Below, in pieces: positions 9,701-20,128 of a stretch of DNA of 64,000 nt. Every line of letters begins with the position of its first letter. Position 1 is the stretch's first letter. The translations under genes were made by a program, and so were the position numbers. The notes beneath the pieces are model-generated. The model saw only the letters and a program-made list of their open reading frames with translations. It was not told where the DNA came from and did not search any database. Source of the stretch: Cereibacter azotoformans. Its GTDB lineage: Bacteria; Pseudomonadota; Alphaproteobacteria; Rhodobacterales; Rhodobacteraceae. The stretch covers positions 248,001 through 312,000 of the forward strand of contig JAGFXX010000001.1 in the NCBI GenBank assembly GCA_017599285.1, given 5' to 3'.

Positions 9701-9883
9701 GGTGACGGTGATCACGGGGCTGTCCACGTCGGGCAGCTCGCGCACGTCCGCGCCGTAGAGGGCCGCAAGGCCCGCGATCAGGATCAGCGCGTTCAGCACG
9801 AAGGCCAGGATCGGCCGGCGGATGAAGAGCGCCGTGTTGGAATGGGCCAGTTCGCGCTCGTCGGGTTCGGGAAGCGTGGACAT
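6734..9883 (-). CDS. RND efflux transporter, inner-membrane permease (AcrB/MexF type)
   Basis: A 1049-aa protein of standard RND length with twelve expected membrane spans and two large periplasmic loops. TM4 carries GMVVDDAIVVLENI with the paired proton-relay aspartates, and TM10 carries AKNGILIVEFANQ with the relay lysine. The porter domain starts with DVRELPDVDSPVITV. It exports drugs, solvents or metabolites using the proton gradient, together with the adaptor encoded 4 bases upstream. No outer-membrane TolC-type gene is adjacent, so that partner must be shared. No regulator gene adjoins it. Substrate cannot be predicted. Confidence 0.95.
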   Translation of the reverse strand: MSTLPEPDERELAHSNTALFIRRPILAFVLNALILIAGLAALYGADVRELPDVDSPVITVTTTFDGASSETIDQEVTDEIEGAASRVAGVKSISASSRFGRSQVTVEFNDDTNLDVAASDMRDSISRIRNNLPDDADEPRIVKADANSEAVMRVAVTSPRRSAQELTQLVEDQIESRLLAAPGVADLQIYGDRAPIFRVDIDLMQLASRGLTLASLRTALANVAYDAPAGSLTSDRQSLVVRTTATVSTPAAFEALEIAPNVRLGDVASVEIGPEPGASYLRANGQNGVGLGIIRQAQSNTLEISKAVREIVAGLQDDLPDDVRIFVTSDDATFINGAIHEVEIALGISVLIVVAIIYLFLRDFRATLIPTLAIPVALVGTLAAIWLAGFSINILTLLALVLATGMVVDDAIVVLENIVRWRSQGIGARAAAVLGTQQVFFAVIATTTTLAAVFIPLSFLPGQTGGLFREFGFTLAISVLLSSITALSLCPVLASRFLRAGDGGEARGPVVWLGRTLAAFYRRTLHWALDAPFVVLAIAAGFALTATFLFGTLKQELTPPEDRSVILMSVQAPQGVALDYTDRKMREIEDLIGPLRDRGEVVNVFAIAGSGSRDNRGFMVISLAPWEARDRSQQEIAEELNRGLRDIVGIRAFAIQPNSLGVRGAGQGLSFAVVGDSYARLAESAQQLVERMEENPAFGQVRLGYETTQPQLYIEVDRTRASDLGIEITGLGDALQAVLDGRTVGTVFLDDSSYDIQMLSTAEPVNDPGDLERIFVQAGDGQMVPISSFVTLTERAVAPELSREGQLRAVPVTASLTPAMALGEALDEVERLAADILPGDSRIEPLAEAATLGETSSGLTATFGFAIVIVLLVLAAQFESFVSAFIVMATVPLGLACAVFALVATGGSLNVYSQIGLVLLVGIMAKNGILIVEFANQLRDEGYSVRQAIEDACAIRLRPVMMTMIATVLGGLPLVLAFGAGAEAREVLGWIIVGGLGLATIATLYLTPVAYLLLAGLSKPKAEEQSRLLRELHEATQPGAKPAEPVPAE

Positions 9884-9887
9884 GGCG

Positions 9888-11060
9888 TCAGCTCTTCGAT
9901 CCGGTCGAGGCGGCGGCGAGGGCGCCCGACTGCTCGACCAGCTCGACCGGCCCGCCGGGGCGCAGGGTCTGGACGCCCTCGATCACCACGAGGTCGTCGG
10001 GACGCAGCGCGGCCTGGATCAGCACGGCATCGGCATCGCGTTGCAGGATGCGCACCGGAACCTTCTGGGAAACGCCCTCGCGGACGACCCAGACGAAGGC
10101 CCCGTCCGCGCCCCACTGGATCGCCAGAGGATCGACCGCCGGCCGCGGCTCTCCCGGCAGTTCGAGCCGGATCGAAAAGGACATGCCGGCCCGCAGCCGG
10201 TCGTCCGCGTTGGGGATGGTGGCCCGGATGCGCAGGGTCCGGCTGGCTTCGTCCACCCGGTTGTCGAGCGCGCTGATCCGGCCCTCGAGCGGATCGCGCG
10301 CCCCCGACAGCGGCGTCGCCGTCACGAGATCGCCGATCGCCACCTTGCCCACCACCCGCTCGGGCAGGCGGAAGTCCACCAGCAGGCTCGAACGGTCGTC
10401 GAGCCGGGTCAGCACCTCGCCCCGGCTGATCTGATCGCCGACCTCGTGCTCGAGGATGCCGACCCAGCCCTCGAACGGGGCCACGATCCGGTGTTGCGAG
10501 AGATCGAAGCGGGCCTGCTGCAGTTCAAGCTCGGCCGTGCGCACGGCGAGCAGCGCCTCCTGCCGGGCCAGATCGCTGGTGACGCCCGAGCCGGCAAGAC
10601 GCTGTGCGCGCGAGAGATCCTCTTGAGCGTCCGCGAGGATCAGTTCGGCCCGGTTGACCGCGATGCGCGCCGCCTCGCTGTCGAGCGAGGCGATGAGCGC
10701 GCCGGCCGCGACGCGTCCTCCCGGTTCCGCGCCGAGCGCATCGATCCGGCCCTCGATCTCGGGGGCGAGGGTCACGGCGCGCACCGCCCGCGCGCTGCCC
10801 ACCGCGGTGACGACGGCATTGAGCGAGCGCTCCTCGACGGGACGGGCGATGACGCGGGTGAGCGGTGCCCCGCCCGCGGCCTGCGGGCCGGGCGCGGCCG
10901 CCGCCTCGGCATCCTCGGCCACGATCCCGAGGCGCGCCATCGGCTCGAGCAGGCCCGCGCGGGCCAGCATCGGCCGCGCCGCCGGCACATAGAGCACCCA
11001 GATGATCAGCACCGCCGCCGCGACGGCCAGAACGAGCAGGCTCTGCTTCACCAGTGACAT
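9888..11060 (-). CDS. RND efflux periplasmic adaptor (membrane fusion protein)
   Basis: A 390-aa adaptor with one N-terminal transmembrane helix (LLVLAVAAAVLIIWVLYV). The barrel-sandwich start VTLAPEIEGRIDALGAEPGGRVAAG is near residue 98, a short alpha-hairpin (AELILADAQEDLSRAQRL ... RTAELELQQARFDL) follows, then HRIVAPFEGWVGI and a beta-barrel domain. It bridges the RND permease to an outer-membrane channel. The start at 11060 has AAGGAGAG just upstream. It lies upstream of the permease with a 4-base gap, so the two are one operon. Confidence 0.92.
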   Translation of the reverse strand: MSLVKQSLLVLAVAAAVLIIWVLYVPAARPMLARAGLLEPMARLGIVAEDAEAAAAPGPQAAGGAPLTRVIARPVEERSLNAVVTAVGSARAVRAVTLAPEIEGRIDALGAEPGGRVAAGALIASLDSEAARIAVNRAELILADAQEDLSRAQRLAGSGVTSDLARQEALLAVRTAELELQQARFDLSQHRIVAPFEGWVGILEHEVGDQISRGEVLTRLDDRSSLLVDFRLPERVVGKVAIGDLVTATPLSGARDPLEGRISALDNRVDEASRTLRIRATIPNADDRLRAGMSFSIRLELPGEPRPAVDPLAIQWGADGAFVWVVREGVSQKVPVRILQRDADAVLIQAALRPDDLVVIEGVQTLRPGGPVELVEQSGALAAASTGSKS

Positions 11061-11292
11061 CGTCTCTCCTTGGTTGTGGCGGGCCTGATACGCCCGCCCC
11101 TGCCTGTTCCGTCGTTTCTTGTAGCGCGGGCGGCGCCGAGATCGCGTGCCAACTCCCCGGTGGCCGGGCACATCCTGCCACAAATGCGTGATCTGCACCG
11201 CCAGAGGCAGATGCGATCATCGTGCAAGAGCGGCGGGAACTTGATTGCCGCCACGCACTCCTATCATTCATGCAGAGCCAGTGTGAGGCCCC

Positions 11293-11964
11293 ATGTTCAT
11301 CGTCAGCCCGTCCACCGTCTGGAACCGGAGCGCGCTCGAGACCCGGCAGGTGCCGCGCCGGATCTTTGGCCGGGTGCTGCTCCTGCCGCGCCGGGGCTTT
11401 CCGCTGCGCCTGATCTGGCGGATCGTGTTCGAGACGCAGATGCTGCGGTTCCTGGCCGTGCTGGCACCCTTCGTCGTGGCCATGCTGATCTGGCGGCAGA
11501 GCGCGCTGGCCATCGCGCAGGCGCCCCTGCTGATGATCGTGGCGATCCTGTTCGTCGAGACGAACGTGCTGCGCATCCCCAAGGAGCGGCGCGAGAAGAT
11601 CATCGACCGGGCCGAGGCCGATCGCGGGCTCGACCTCCTGCAGGTGCGGGGGCGGACGATCCTGACCCGCATCGCCGCGCGCCGGAAGCTTGAGAGGGGC
11701 GTGCTGCATCTGGTGATCGAACAGTCGGACATGGCGCACATCACGCCGCTGACCTTCGTCTCGGTCCAGTCCGAGGCCGGCCCCGAGATCGTGCGTCTGA
11801 GCCGGGAGGAGGAAGCGATGATCCGAAAGACGCTGTTCGAGGCGCCCCTCAGCGAGCGAAAGCTGCTGCGGATCAATCTCCTGGAGAATGTGTTCCTGCG
11901 CGACGTGACCCTCGACATGCGCGGCGTCTCGGCCCACGCGCGGCTGGCGGCCCTTTCAACCTGA
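11293..11964 (+). CDS. Conserved hypothetical membrane protein, 223 aa
   Basis: The family is not recognised. Two hydrophobic helices lie near residues 50-65 and 72-90 (FLAVLAPFVVAMLIW and IAQAPLLMIVAILFVE). A cytosolic tail of about 125 residues, rich in charge, follows and contains KERREKIIDRAEADRGLDLLQVRGRTILTRI. The N-terminus MFIVSPSTVWNRSALETRQVPRR is basic. It lies alone, divergent from the RND operon across a 232-base gap; a repeat element follows its stop at once. It reads as a real gene by its codon usage and defined topology, but no function can be assigned. Confidence 0.6.
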   Translation: MFIVSPSTVWNRSALETRQVPRRIFGRVLLLPRRGFPLRLIWRIVFETQMLRFLAVLAPFVVAMLIWRQSALAIAQAPLLMIVAILFVETNVLRIPKERREKIIDRAEADRGLDLLQVRGRTILTRIAARRKLERGVLHLVIEQSDMAHITPLTFVSVQSEAGPEIVRLSREEEAMIRKTLFEAPLSERKLLRINLLENVFLRDVTLDMRGVSAHARLAALST

Positions 11965-11974
11965 GGGCGCAAGG

Positions 11975-12022
11975 CCGGGGGCTCTGCCCCCGGACCCCCG
12001 GGATATTTGGGCAGAGTGAAAG
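11975..12022 (+). repeat. Interspersed hairpin/GATATTTGG element, copy 2
   Basis: CCGGGGGC TCT GCCCCCGG hairpin, then ACCCCCGGGATATTTGG and GCAGAGTGAAAG. It starts 10 bases after the stop of the plus-strand membrane-protein gene, between it and the convergent glgX. It is nearly identical to copies 1 and 7. Confidence 0.85.
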
Positions 12023-12067
12023 CCGAACGGGGGAGGTGCGCCAGCGCGGGGGTGTCGGGCGGCCGGT

Positions 12068-14139
<2,072 letters not shown>

Positions 14140-14143
<4 letters not shown>

Positions 14144-15369
14144 GCCGAGCGTCCCATGCGCGAGTCGGCAAAGGGCGCCACGGGACGGCCACGGTCGGCG
14201 GCGCGGCGGGCGAGCATCTGGGTCGTCACGAGCACGGTGCCCTCCTCGGTGCGGCGGAACCAGCGGGCATCCTCGTCCGCGTCCTCGCCGATCACGAGGC
14301 CCGCGGGCACCGACGTGCCGGGCGCGACGATGGTGCGGGTCAGCCGGACGCCGGGCGCGACGCGGGCGCCGGGCAGCAGGACGCTTTCATCGAGCATCGT
14401 CCAGCGGCCGGGAGTGTCCGCGCCCAGCCGCGGCGCATGAAGCGACATGCCGCCGGTCTGCATTCGGAAGGCGAACTGGATCAGCTCGCCGCTGGCGGCC
14501 CTCATCTCATGCTCGCTGGCGCCGATCCGGGGCGGCAGGGCGCAGGGCGGCTCGCCGCGCTGAAACTCGAGCTGGGCCAGCCGGTAGGCGTCGAGCGTGC
14601 CCACGTCGCGCCAGTAGAACCCCTCATCTGGCACGCGATAGGCGTTGGCCTCGCCGAGCGCGACCGCCAGCGGCAGGATGTCGTTGCCGAAATCCTGCGC
14701 GGTGCCGGGGATGATCCGCAGGACCGAGGCGAGCCAGTCGAGGTCGAAGACATAGATCCCCATGCTCACCTGCGCGCGTCCGGGGAGGGCGGGATCGGCC
14801 GGCACGGGATCGGGCTTCTCGAGAAAGCTCTCGATCCGGCTGCCCTCGCTGGTGCGCACCACGCCGAAGGCCGAGGCCCTGTGGCGCGGGACGGTATCGA
14901 CGGCCACCGTTGCAGAGGCGCCCGAGGCGCGGTGCGCGGCCACCATCCCGGCATAGTCCATCGCATAGACATGATCGGCGGCCAGAACCACCAGCTCGCG
15001 CACGCCTTCGGCCTGCAGCTCGTCGAGGTTGGCGGCCACCGCGGCCGCCGTGCCGCCGTAGCCCTGCGGGGTGCCGGTGACGGCCGTGCCCTCGCGCAGG
15101 CGCAGCGCGCCCGGCGCGAACTGTCCGGCCCAGTGGGTCTTCAGATGCCGCGCCAGTGTCTCCGGGCGGTATTGCGTGGCCACGATCATCCGCCCCAGCC
15201 CCGAGCGGACGGCGTTGGCGAGGGTGAAATCCACGATGCGCCGGGGACCGGCGAAGGGCAGGGCGGGCTTGCATTCGCGCGAGGTCAGTTCGTGCAGGCG
15301 GGAGCCGCGACCTCCCGCCAGAAGCACCGTGGCGGTGGCGGTAAGGTCCGGGCGGCGGGCGTCGCGCAT
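14140..15369 (-). CDS. Divergent glucose-1-phosphate adenylyltransferase-like protein (GlgC paralogue)
   Basis: A 409-aa nucleotidyltransferase. It has the NTP loop LLAGGRGSRLHELTSRECKPALPFAG, ADHVYAMDY with the metal-binding aspartate, FLEKP, SMGIYVF and YWRDVGTLDAY, then a left-handed beta-helix C-terminal domain (MLDESVLLPGARVAPGV...). The GlgC motif that is normally WYxGTADAV reads GYGGTAAAV here, so the tryptophan and aspartate are lost. It may make ADP-glucose or another NDP-sugar. Start choice is uncertain: I took the ATG at 15369, but an in-frame TTG at 15408 would add 13 residues. It is translationally coupled to glgX. Confidence 0.8.
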
Positions 15370-15623
15370 GGGGTTCGCATCCAGTTGTCGTGAAGTTGCG
15401 CGCTTCAACCGGCTGCGACAGGCCGCGGTTCCGCACCGCCGAGCGAAAATCTCGATCTTCCGCCGTGGCGGGAGCGGGCGCGCGTTCCGCCTCGGGGGTG
15501 TTCAGCGGAACCGGCGGTGCGGTGCGACGTTCGTCAGGCTGACCGCGAGAGGCTAAAGGCTTGGAGATCGACCGCAAATACCCCGACGGCACCGGATTTC
15601 GCGCGGCATGCGCCCGCCGTCGC

Positions 15624-16154
15624 TCAGCCTCGCCGCTCCCAGGCGCGCACCAGGGCCGCCGCCGCCTGGGCAAGATGCCGGCGGCTGTCCATCTCGAGCC
15701 GGGCCGCCACCGTCCCAATCCGCGCCAGCTCGCCGGTCAGCGCCCCGGCATGGCCGGCCGCGGCGGCCTCCTCGGAATTGCCCGATCGCCCAAGCTCGAA
15801 CTGCGAGCCGAGGAAGTAGTCCGGCGCGTCCGGCCGCCCGCCCACGGGATGCAGGAAGAGCAGGTTGTCGAACGGCTCGTCATTGGCGCGGTAGTTGCGC
15901 AGCACCACCTGCAACTCGCGCCCCAGCTTCAGCGCGTCGCGGATGTCGGCGCGGGCCTGCGCATTCTCGTCTCCCCGTTGCAGGAAACGGCAGTTGAAGC
16001 CGAGGATCTGCCCTTCGGTATAGCCCGTCATGCGCAGGAAGGGCGGGTTGGCCAGAACAAGCGGCTGCTCGGGCAGGGACATGTCCACGAGCGTCAGCGC
16101 CACACCCGAGCGATCGAAGACTGCGCGGATCTTCTCGAACTGTTTTTGATCCAT
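15624..16154 (-). CDS. Short LOV-domain blue-light photoreceptor (RsLOV)
   Basis: A 176-aa cytosolic protein made of a LOV/PAS core (about residues 15-130) and a helical C-terminal extension. The flavin-adduct motif is GFNCRFLQ with C55; it has phenylalanine where most LOV domains have arginine in GRNCRFLQ. RNYRANDEPFDNLLFLHPV follows as the conserved FMN-contact region. There is no output domain. I recognise this as the R. sphaeroides short LOV protein whose dimer is reported to dissociate on illumination. The start ATG at 16154 is 70 bases from the divergent kinase gene, which suggests a shared control region. Confidence 0.93.
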   Translation of the reverse strand: MDQKQFEKIRAVFDRSGVALTLVDMSLPEQPLVLANPPFLRMTGYTEGQILGFNCRFLQRGDENAQARADIRDALKLGRELQVVLRNYRANDEPFDNLLFLHPVGGRPDAPDYFLGSQFELGRSGNSEEAAAAGHAGALTGELARIGTVAARLEMDSRRHLAQAAAALVRAWERRG

Positions 16155-16224
16155 GTCCTCTCGCCTCTTGCGTTGCCGGAGCGTATGCGTCGGCTTGTCG
16201 CAGTTCCAGACGAAAGTTGACAGC
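16155..16224. promoter_or_regulatory. Divergent promoter region between LOV and CheBR-kinase genes
   Basis: Only 70 bases separate the two start codons, so promoters for a blue-light receptor and a large sensor kinase must overlap or abut. I see no convincing sigma-70 or ECF consensus. A GGAAC lies on the minus strand, but the matching -10 of EcfG-type promoters is absent. The interval gives linkage, not a mechanism. Confidence 0.4.
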
Positions 16225-19200
16225 ATGACGGAAAAGCTCTCCGAAGTCGAATCCGGAGCCGACCAGGAGCTGATCCTCCTCGGGGTCGGGGCTTCGGCTG
16301 GCGGGCTCGAGGCGTTCCAGAGCCTGCTGGGGGCGCTGCGTCCCACGGACCGCTTTGCCCTGATCCTTGTCCAGCATCTCGATCCCGAACATGAGAGCCT
16401 GCTGCCTGAACTGCTCTCGAAGCGCACGCGGCTGCCGGTGCGGTCGATCTCGGACGGGATGGAGGTCGAGGCCGGCAACATCTACCTGATCCCGCCGGCC
16501 TACGGTCTCGATATCCGGGGCCGGGTGCTGAAGCTGGAGGAGTTCGAATCCCCGCGCGGCCTTCGCCGTCCGATCGATGATTTCCTTCAGGCGCTCGCCC
16601 GCGAGCACGGGGCGAATGCGGCGGGCGTGATCCTGTCGGGGACCGGATCGGACGGGGCCAACGGCGTCCGGGCGATCAAGGAGGCGGGGGGCCTTGTCTT
16701 CGCGCAGGATCCCAGGGACGCGCGCTATGACGGGATGCCGCGCGCGGCGATCGCCACGGGCGCCGTCGATCTGGTGCTGCCGGCGGGCGAGATGATCAGC
16801 ATCCTGCGCGACTTTCACGACCGCGCCTCGGGGATCGCCCCCACCATCGAGAGCGACGCCGAGTTCATCGAGAAGGTGGTCCGCAACGTCCGCTACCGGA
16901 CCGGCCATGATTTCGCGGGCTACAAGAGCGGCACGCTGCTGCGGCGGATCACGCTGCGCATGTCGGTCCTGGGGCTGGAGGAACCGGGCGACTACCTGCG
17001 CGAGCTGGTCCAGAACCGCAGCGAGGCCGACCGTCTCTTCCGCGACCTGCTGATCAACGTCACGAGCTTCTTCCGCGATCCGGCCGCCTTCGAGTCGCTG
17101 GCGCGGGTCGCCGTGCCGGCCATCCTCGAGAGCAAGGACCGTGGCGACGAGGTGCGGATCTGGGTGCCCGGCTGCTCGACGGGACAGGAGGCCTACACCG
17201 TGGCGATGATCGTGGCGGATGCCATGGCGCGGCTCGACGTGCGGGCGCGGCTGTGCGTCTTCGGCACGGACATCGACGAGGAGGCGCTGGCCGTCGCGCG
17301 TCGGGGGCATTATCCCAACTCCATCGCGGCCGAGGTGCCGCCCGAGTTCCTCGAACGCTATTTCACGCCGACGCGGAACGGCTTCGAGGTGCGGGGCGAG
17401 TTGCGCGATGCGGTGCGCTTTTCCTCGCAGAGCCTGGTGAAGGACCCGCCGTTCTCGCGGCTCGACCTCGTGACCTGCCGCAACCTGCTGATCTATTTCG
17501 ATCACGAGCTTCAGGAACTGGCGCAGCGCGTCTTTCACTATGCGCTGCAGCCGGGCGGGTTCCTGATGCTTGGCCCCTCGGAGACGGCCAGGGCCGAGGG
17601 CGAGCCCTTCCTCGACGTGGTGCCCGAACACCGCATCTACCGCCGCAACGAGGGCGCTGCGCGCTCGCTCGATCTGCCCCGACGCTTCCGTGGCATCTCG
17701 ACGGGGACAGAGCCCTCGCACGAGGTCTTGCCCGAGCAGGTGTTCGGCATTCCCTATTCGGCCGCCGAGGCGCTGCTGGCGCGTCATGTGCCCGCCTTCC
17801 TGCTGATCGGCCCGCAGGATGAGGTGACGCGCGTGGGGCCCGGCGCCGAGTCCTTCGTGCGGCTCAATCCGGGGAACACCTCGCTGGGCATCCGGTCGTT
17901 GATCCTGCCCGAGCTTGAGCAGCCGGTGAAACGGCTGCTGACGGCGGGGGCGATCGCGGGGGGCGGCTACCGGCAGACGCGGGTCGCGTTTGCCGACCCC
18001 TCGGGCGCGCGGGATGTGCTGATCGGGGTCGAGACGCTGCCGGACGGCTCTCGCCTCGTCACCTTCGGCGCCACGGCCGCCGTGCCCGAGCCCGAGAACC
18101 GGATCGTGCTCGACGAAGCCTATGTAAGCCAGCTCGAGGACGAGCTGGAAGAGGCGCGCCGGATGGTGCGCACCACGGTGGAGGAACTCGAGACCTCGAA
18201 CGAGGAGCTGAAAAGCTCGAACGAGGAAATGATGTCGATGAACGAGGAGCTCCAGTCGGCGAACGAGGAGCTTTCGACCACCAACGAGGAGTTGCAGACC
18301 AAGCTGATGGAGCTGGCCGAGGCCAACGCGGACCTTGCCAACTTCATGTCCTCGACCCAGATCGCGACCGTCTTTCTTGATCGCGACCTCAGGCTGCGCA
18401 GCTTCACCCCCGAGGCGGCCAGCTGGTTCCGCTTCGTGGATCAGGACCGCGGACGCGAGATCACCGACATTCGTGCGCGGCTCGACATGGGCGTGGTGGC
18501 CGAGGTGAGCCGGCGCATCGCCGACGGCGGCGCGCCCGAAGAGGTGCGGCTGGCCTCGTCGGATGGCGAGGCCGAGGTGATCGTGCGGTTCGCGCCCTAC
18601 CGCAACGCCTCGGGCGACCGGGGCGGGGTGGTCTTCTCGGTGTTCGACGTGACCGCGGTTGCCCGCTACGCGCGGGCGGCCGAACGGGCCTCGGCCGAGG
18701 CCCGCGCCAGCGCCGAGGAGATCGAGGAACTCTACCTCGGCAGTCCCGGCGCGATGGGCCTTGTGGACCGCGACTTCCGCTACCTGCGGGCGAACCCGAA
18801 GATGGCCGAGTTCAGCGGCCTGCCGGCCGATGCGATCGTCGGCCGCTCGATTTCGGAGGTGCATCCCGAGATCGCGGGGCGGATGGTGGCGTCGGTCCGC
18901 AAGGTGTTCGACACGGGCGAGCCGGTGCTGCGGCAGATGGTGCGCGGCACGACGCCGGCCGAACCGGGCGTGGCGCGGGTCTGGGAGGTGGACTGGTATC
19001 CCGTCCATCGGTCCGACGGGGTGCGCGCCGTGGGGTTCAACGTGACCGACGTCACCCGCCTGCTCGAGTTGCAGGCCGACCTGCGCCGCATCATGCGCGA
19101 GCTGCAGCACCGGGTGAAGAACATGCTGTCGAACGTGATCGCGCTGGTGAACCGCGCGCGGCGCGAGCAGGGCGACCCGCAGGAGATCCTCGAGACGCTG

Positions 19201-19722
19201 GCGCAGCGCATCCGCGCGCTGGCCAACACGCACAACCTGCTGACGGCCGAGAACTGGGCCTCGACCGCGCTGCGCGACATCCTCGCGCTCGAGCTTCTGA
19301 ACGTCTATGGCGAAGAGCGGGTGATGCTGCGCGGGCCCGACATGCGGCTCAACGCCCGCGCCACGCTGAGCCTCGGGATGGTCATCCACGAGCTTGCGAC
19401 CAACGCCTCGAAATACGGTGCCTTCGCCCGCCCCGAGGGCAAGGTGTCCGTCCGCTGGTCGCGCGTGGACGAGGGCGAGGGCGAGGAGTTCCGGCTGGTG
19501 TGGCAGGAGAGCGGCGGTCCGGCAGTTAATGCGCCCTCGCGAGAGGGATTCGGCACCCAGCTCATGCGCTCCATGGTAGAGGGCTCCTTCAACGGCAGCA
19601 TCGACAGCCACTGGGAACCGGCCGGACTGCGCCTCGTTGTGGCCGTGCCCTGGAATGCAGCAACCGAAGTGGACTACGACAGTGACATGGACCCCCTCCG
19701 CCATGCGGATCCTCTACCTTGA
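16225..19722 (+). CDS. CheB-CheR-PAS-PAS HWE-type sensor histidine kinase
   Basis: A 1165-aa soluble multidomain signalling protein without transmembrane segments. Residues 15-200 are a CheB methylesterase lacking its receiver domain, with the triad intact (S24 in GASAGG, H51, D143). Residues 212-455 are a CheR methyltransferase (INVTSFFRD, PGCSTGQEAYT, FGTDIDEEAL, CRNLLIYF). A coiled coil at 633-705 has NEEL-type repeats every seven residues. PAS domains follow at about 710-815 and 838-948. The kinase has phospho-acceptor H962 (ELQHRVKN) and ATPase HELATNASKYGAF with WQE near 1093, the HWE class. No che operon or chemoreceptor is adjacent. The downstream response regulator overlaps its 3' end and is the likely partner. 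Confidence 0.92.
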   Translation: MTEKLSEVESGADQELILLGVGASAGGLEAFQSLLGALRPTDRFALILVQHLDPEHESLLPELLSKRTRLPVRSISDGMEVEAGNIYLIPPAYGLDIRGRVLKLEEFESPRGLRRPIDDFLQALAREHGANAAGVILSGTGSDGANGVRAIKEAGGLVFAQDPRDARYDGMPRAAIATGAVDLVLPAGEMISILRDFHDRASGIAPTIESDAEFIEKVVRNVRYRTGHDFAGYKSGTLLRRITLRMSVLGLEEPGDYLRELVQNRSEADRLFRDLLINVTSFFRDPAAFESLARVAVPAILESKDRGDEVRIWVPGCSTGQEAYTVAMIVADAMARLDVRARLCVFGTDIDEEALAVARRGHYPNSIAAEVPPEFLERYFTPTRNGFEVRGELRDAVRFSSQSLVKDPPFSRLDLVTCRNLLIYFDHELQELAQRVFHYALQPGGFLMLGPSETARAEGEPFLDVVPEHRIYRRNEGAARSLDLPRRFRGISTGTEPSHEVLPEQVFGIPYSAAEALLARHVPAFLLIGPQDEVTRVGPGAESFVRLNPGNTSLGIRSLILPELEQPVKRLLTAGAIAGGGYRQTRVAFADPSGARDVLIGVETLPDGSRLVTFGATAAVPEPENRIVLDEAYVSQLEDELEEARRMVRTTVEELETSNEELKSSNEEMMSMNEELQSANEELSTTNEELQTKLMELAEANADLANFMSSTQIATVFLDRDLRLRSFTPEAASWFRFVDQDRGREITDIRARLDMGVVAEVSRRIADGGAPEEVRLASSDGEAEVIVRFAPYRNASGDRGGVVFSVFDVTAVARYARAAERASAEARASAEEIEELYLGSPGAMGLVDRDFRYLRANPKMAEFSGLPADAIVGRSISEVHPEIAGRMVASVRKVFDTGEPVLRQMVRGTTPAEPGVARVWEVDWYPVHRSDGVRAVGFNVTDVTRLLELQADLRRIMRELQHRVKNMLSNVIALVNRARREQGDPQEILETLAQRIRALANTHNLLTAENWASTALRDILALELLNVYGEERVMLRGPDMRLNARATLSLGMVIHELATNASKYGAFARPEGKVSVRWSRVDEGEGEEFRLVWQESGGPAVNAPSREGFGTQLMRSMVEGSFNGSIDSHWEPAGLRLVVAVPWNAATEVDYDSDMDPLRHADPLP

Positions 19723-20056
19723 AGATGAAGCCATCATCGCGATGGAAACGGTGGAGACCCTGCGGGAGATGGGGTTCGAGCAGATCGACATGGCCTATTC
19801 GTTGCCCGCGGCCGAACGGTTCGTGGCCGACGCCCGCCCCGACATCGCGCTGCTGGACGTGAACCTGAGCCACGGGCGGACCTCGTTCGACCTGGGCAGC
19901 CGGCTTCTGGGCGAGGGGGTGCCGGTGGTCTTTGACACGGGCTACGCCAGCTCCAGCCTGCCCGCGGACCCGCGCGCCACGGTGATCGAGAAGCCCGTCA
20001 CCCCCAGCGCGCTGGAACGGGCCCTCAGCCAGGCGGCCGGCGCCGCCGAGGGCTGA
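19703..20056 (+). CDS. Single-domain response regulator
   Basis: A 117-aa stand-alone receiver domain with no output domain. The acidic pair is E-D-E near residues 7-9, the phosphorylation site is the aspartate in LLDVNL, the switch region is VVFDTGYA and the conserved lysine lies in IEKPV. The F-x-TGY arrangement resembles the FATGUY class of alphaproteobacterial receivers that work with HWE/HisKA_2 kinases. Its start lies 20 bases inside the kinase gene, so expression is coupled and the kinase is the obvious phosphodonor. Any downstream partner must act by protein contact. Confidence 0.88.
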   Translation: MRILYLEDEAIIAMETVETLREMGFEQIDMAYSLPAAERFVADARPDIALLDVNLSHGRTSFDLGSRLLGEGVPVVFDTGYASSSLPADPRATVIEKPVTPSALERALSQAAGAAEG

Positions 20057-20128
20057 CGGGAACTGTCGCTGCCTGCGGGCGTTGTCCTTCAAAGGCGGGT
20101 GCTCCCGTCGCATCGGAGGATGAAGCCC

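Noticed and set aside
6326-10276. 1316-codon plus-strand open frame opposite the RND operon and purB-side genes
   Set aside because: Translation is Arg/Gly/His-rich low complexity, typical of the antisense of GC-rich alphaproteobacterial genes; the minus strand encodes clear RND proteins.
16155-16224. EcfG-type general stress promoter for the LOV gene
   Set aside because: A GGAAC is present on the minus strand but no suitable -10 CGTT at 16-17 bases.
15880-19704. 1274-codon minus-strand open frame opposite the CheBR kinase
   Set aside because: Same antisense artefact; the plus-strand kinase has intact catalytic motifs in every domain.
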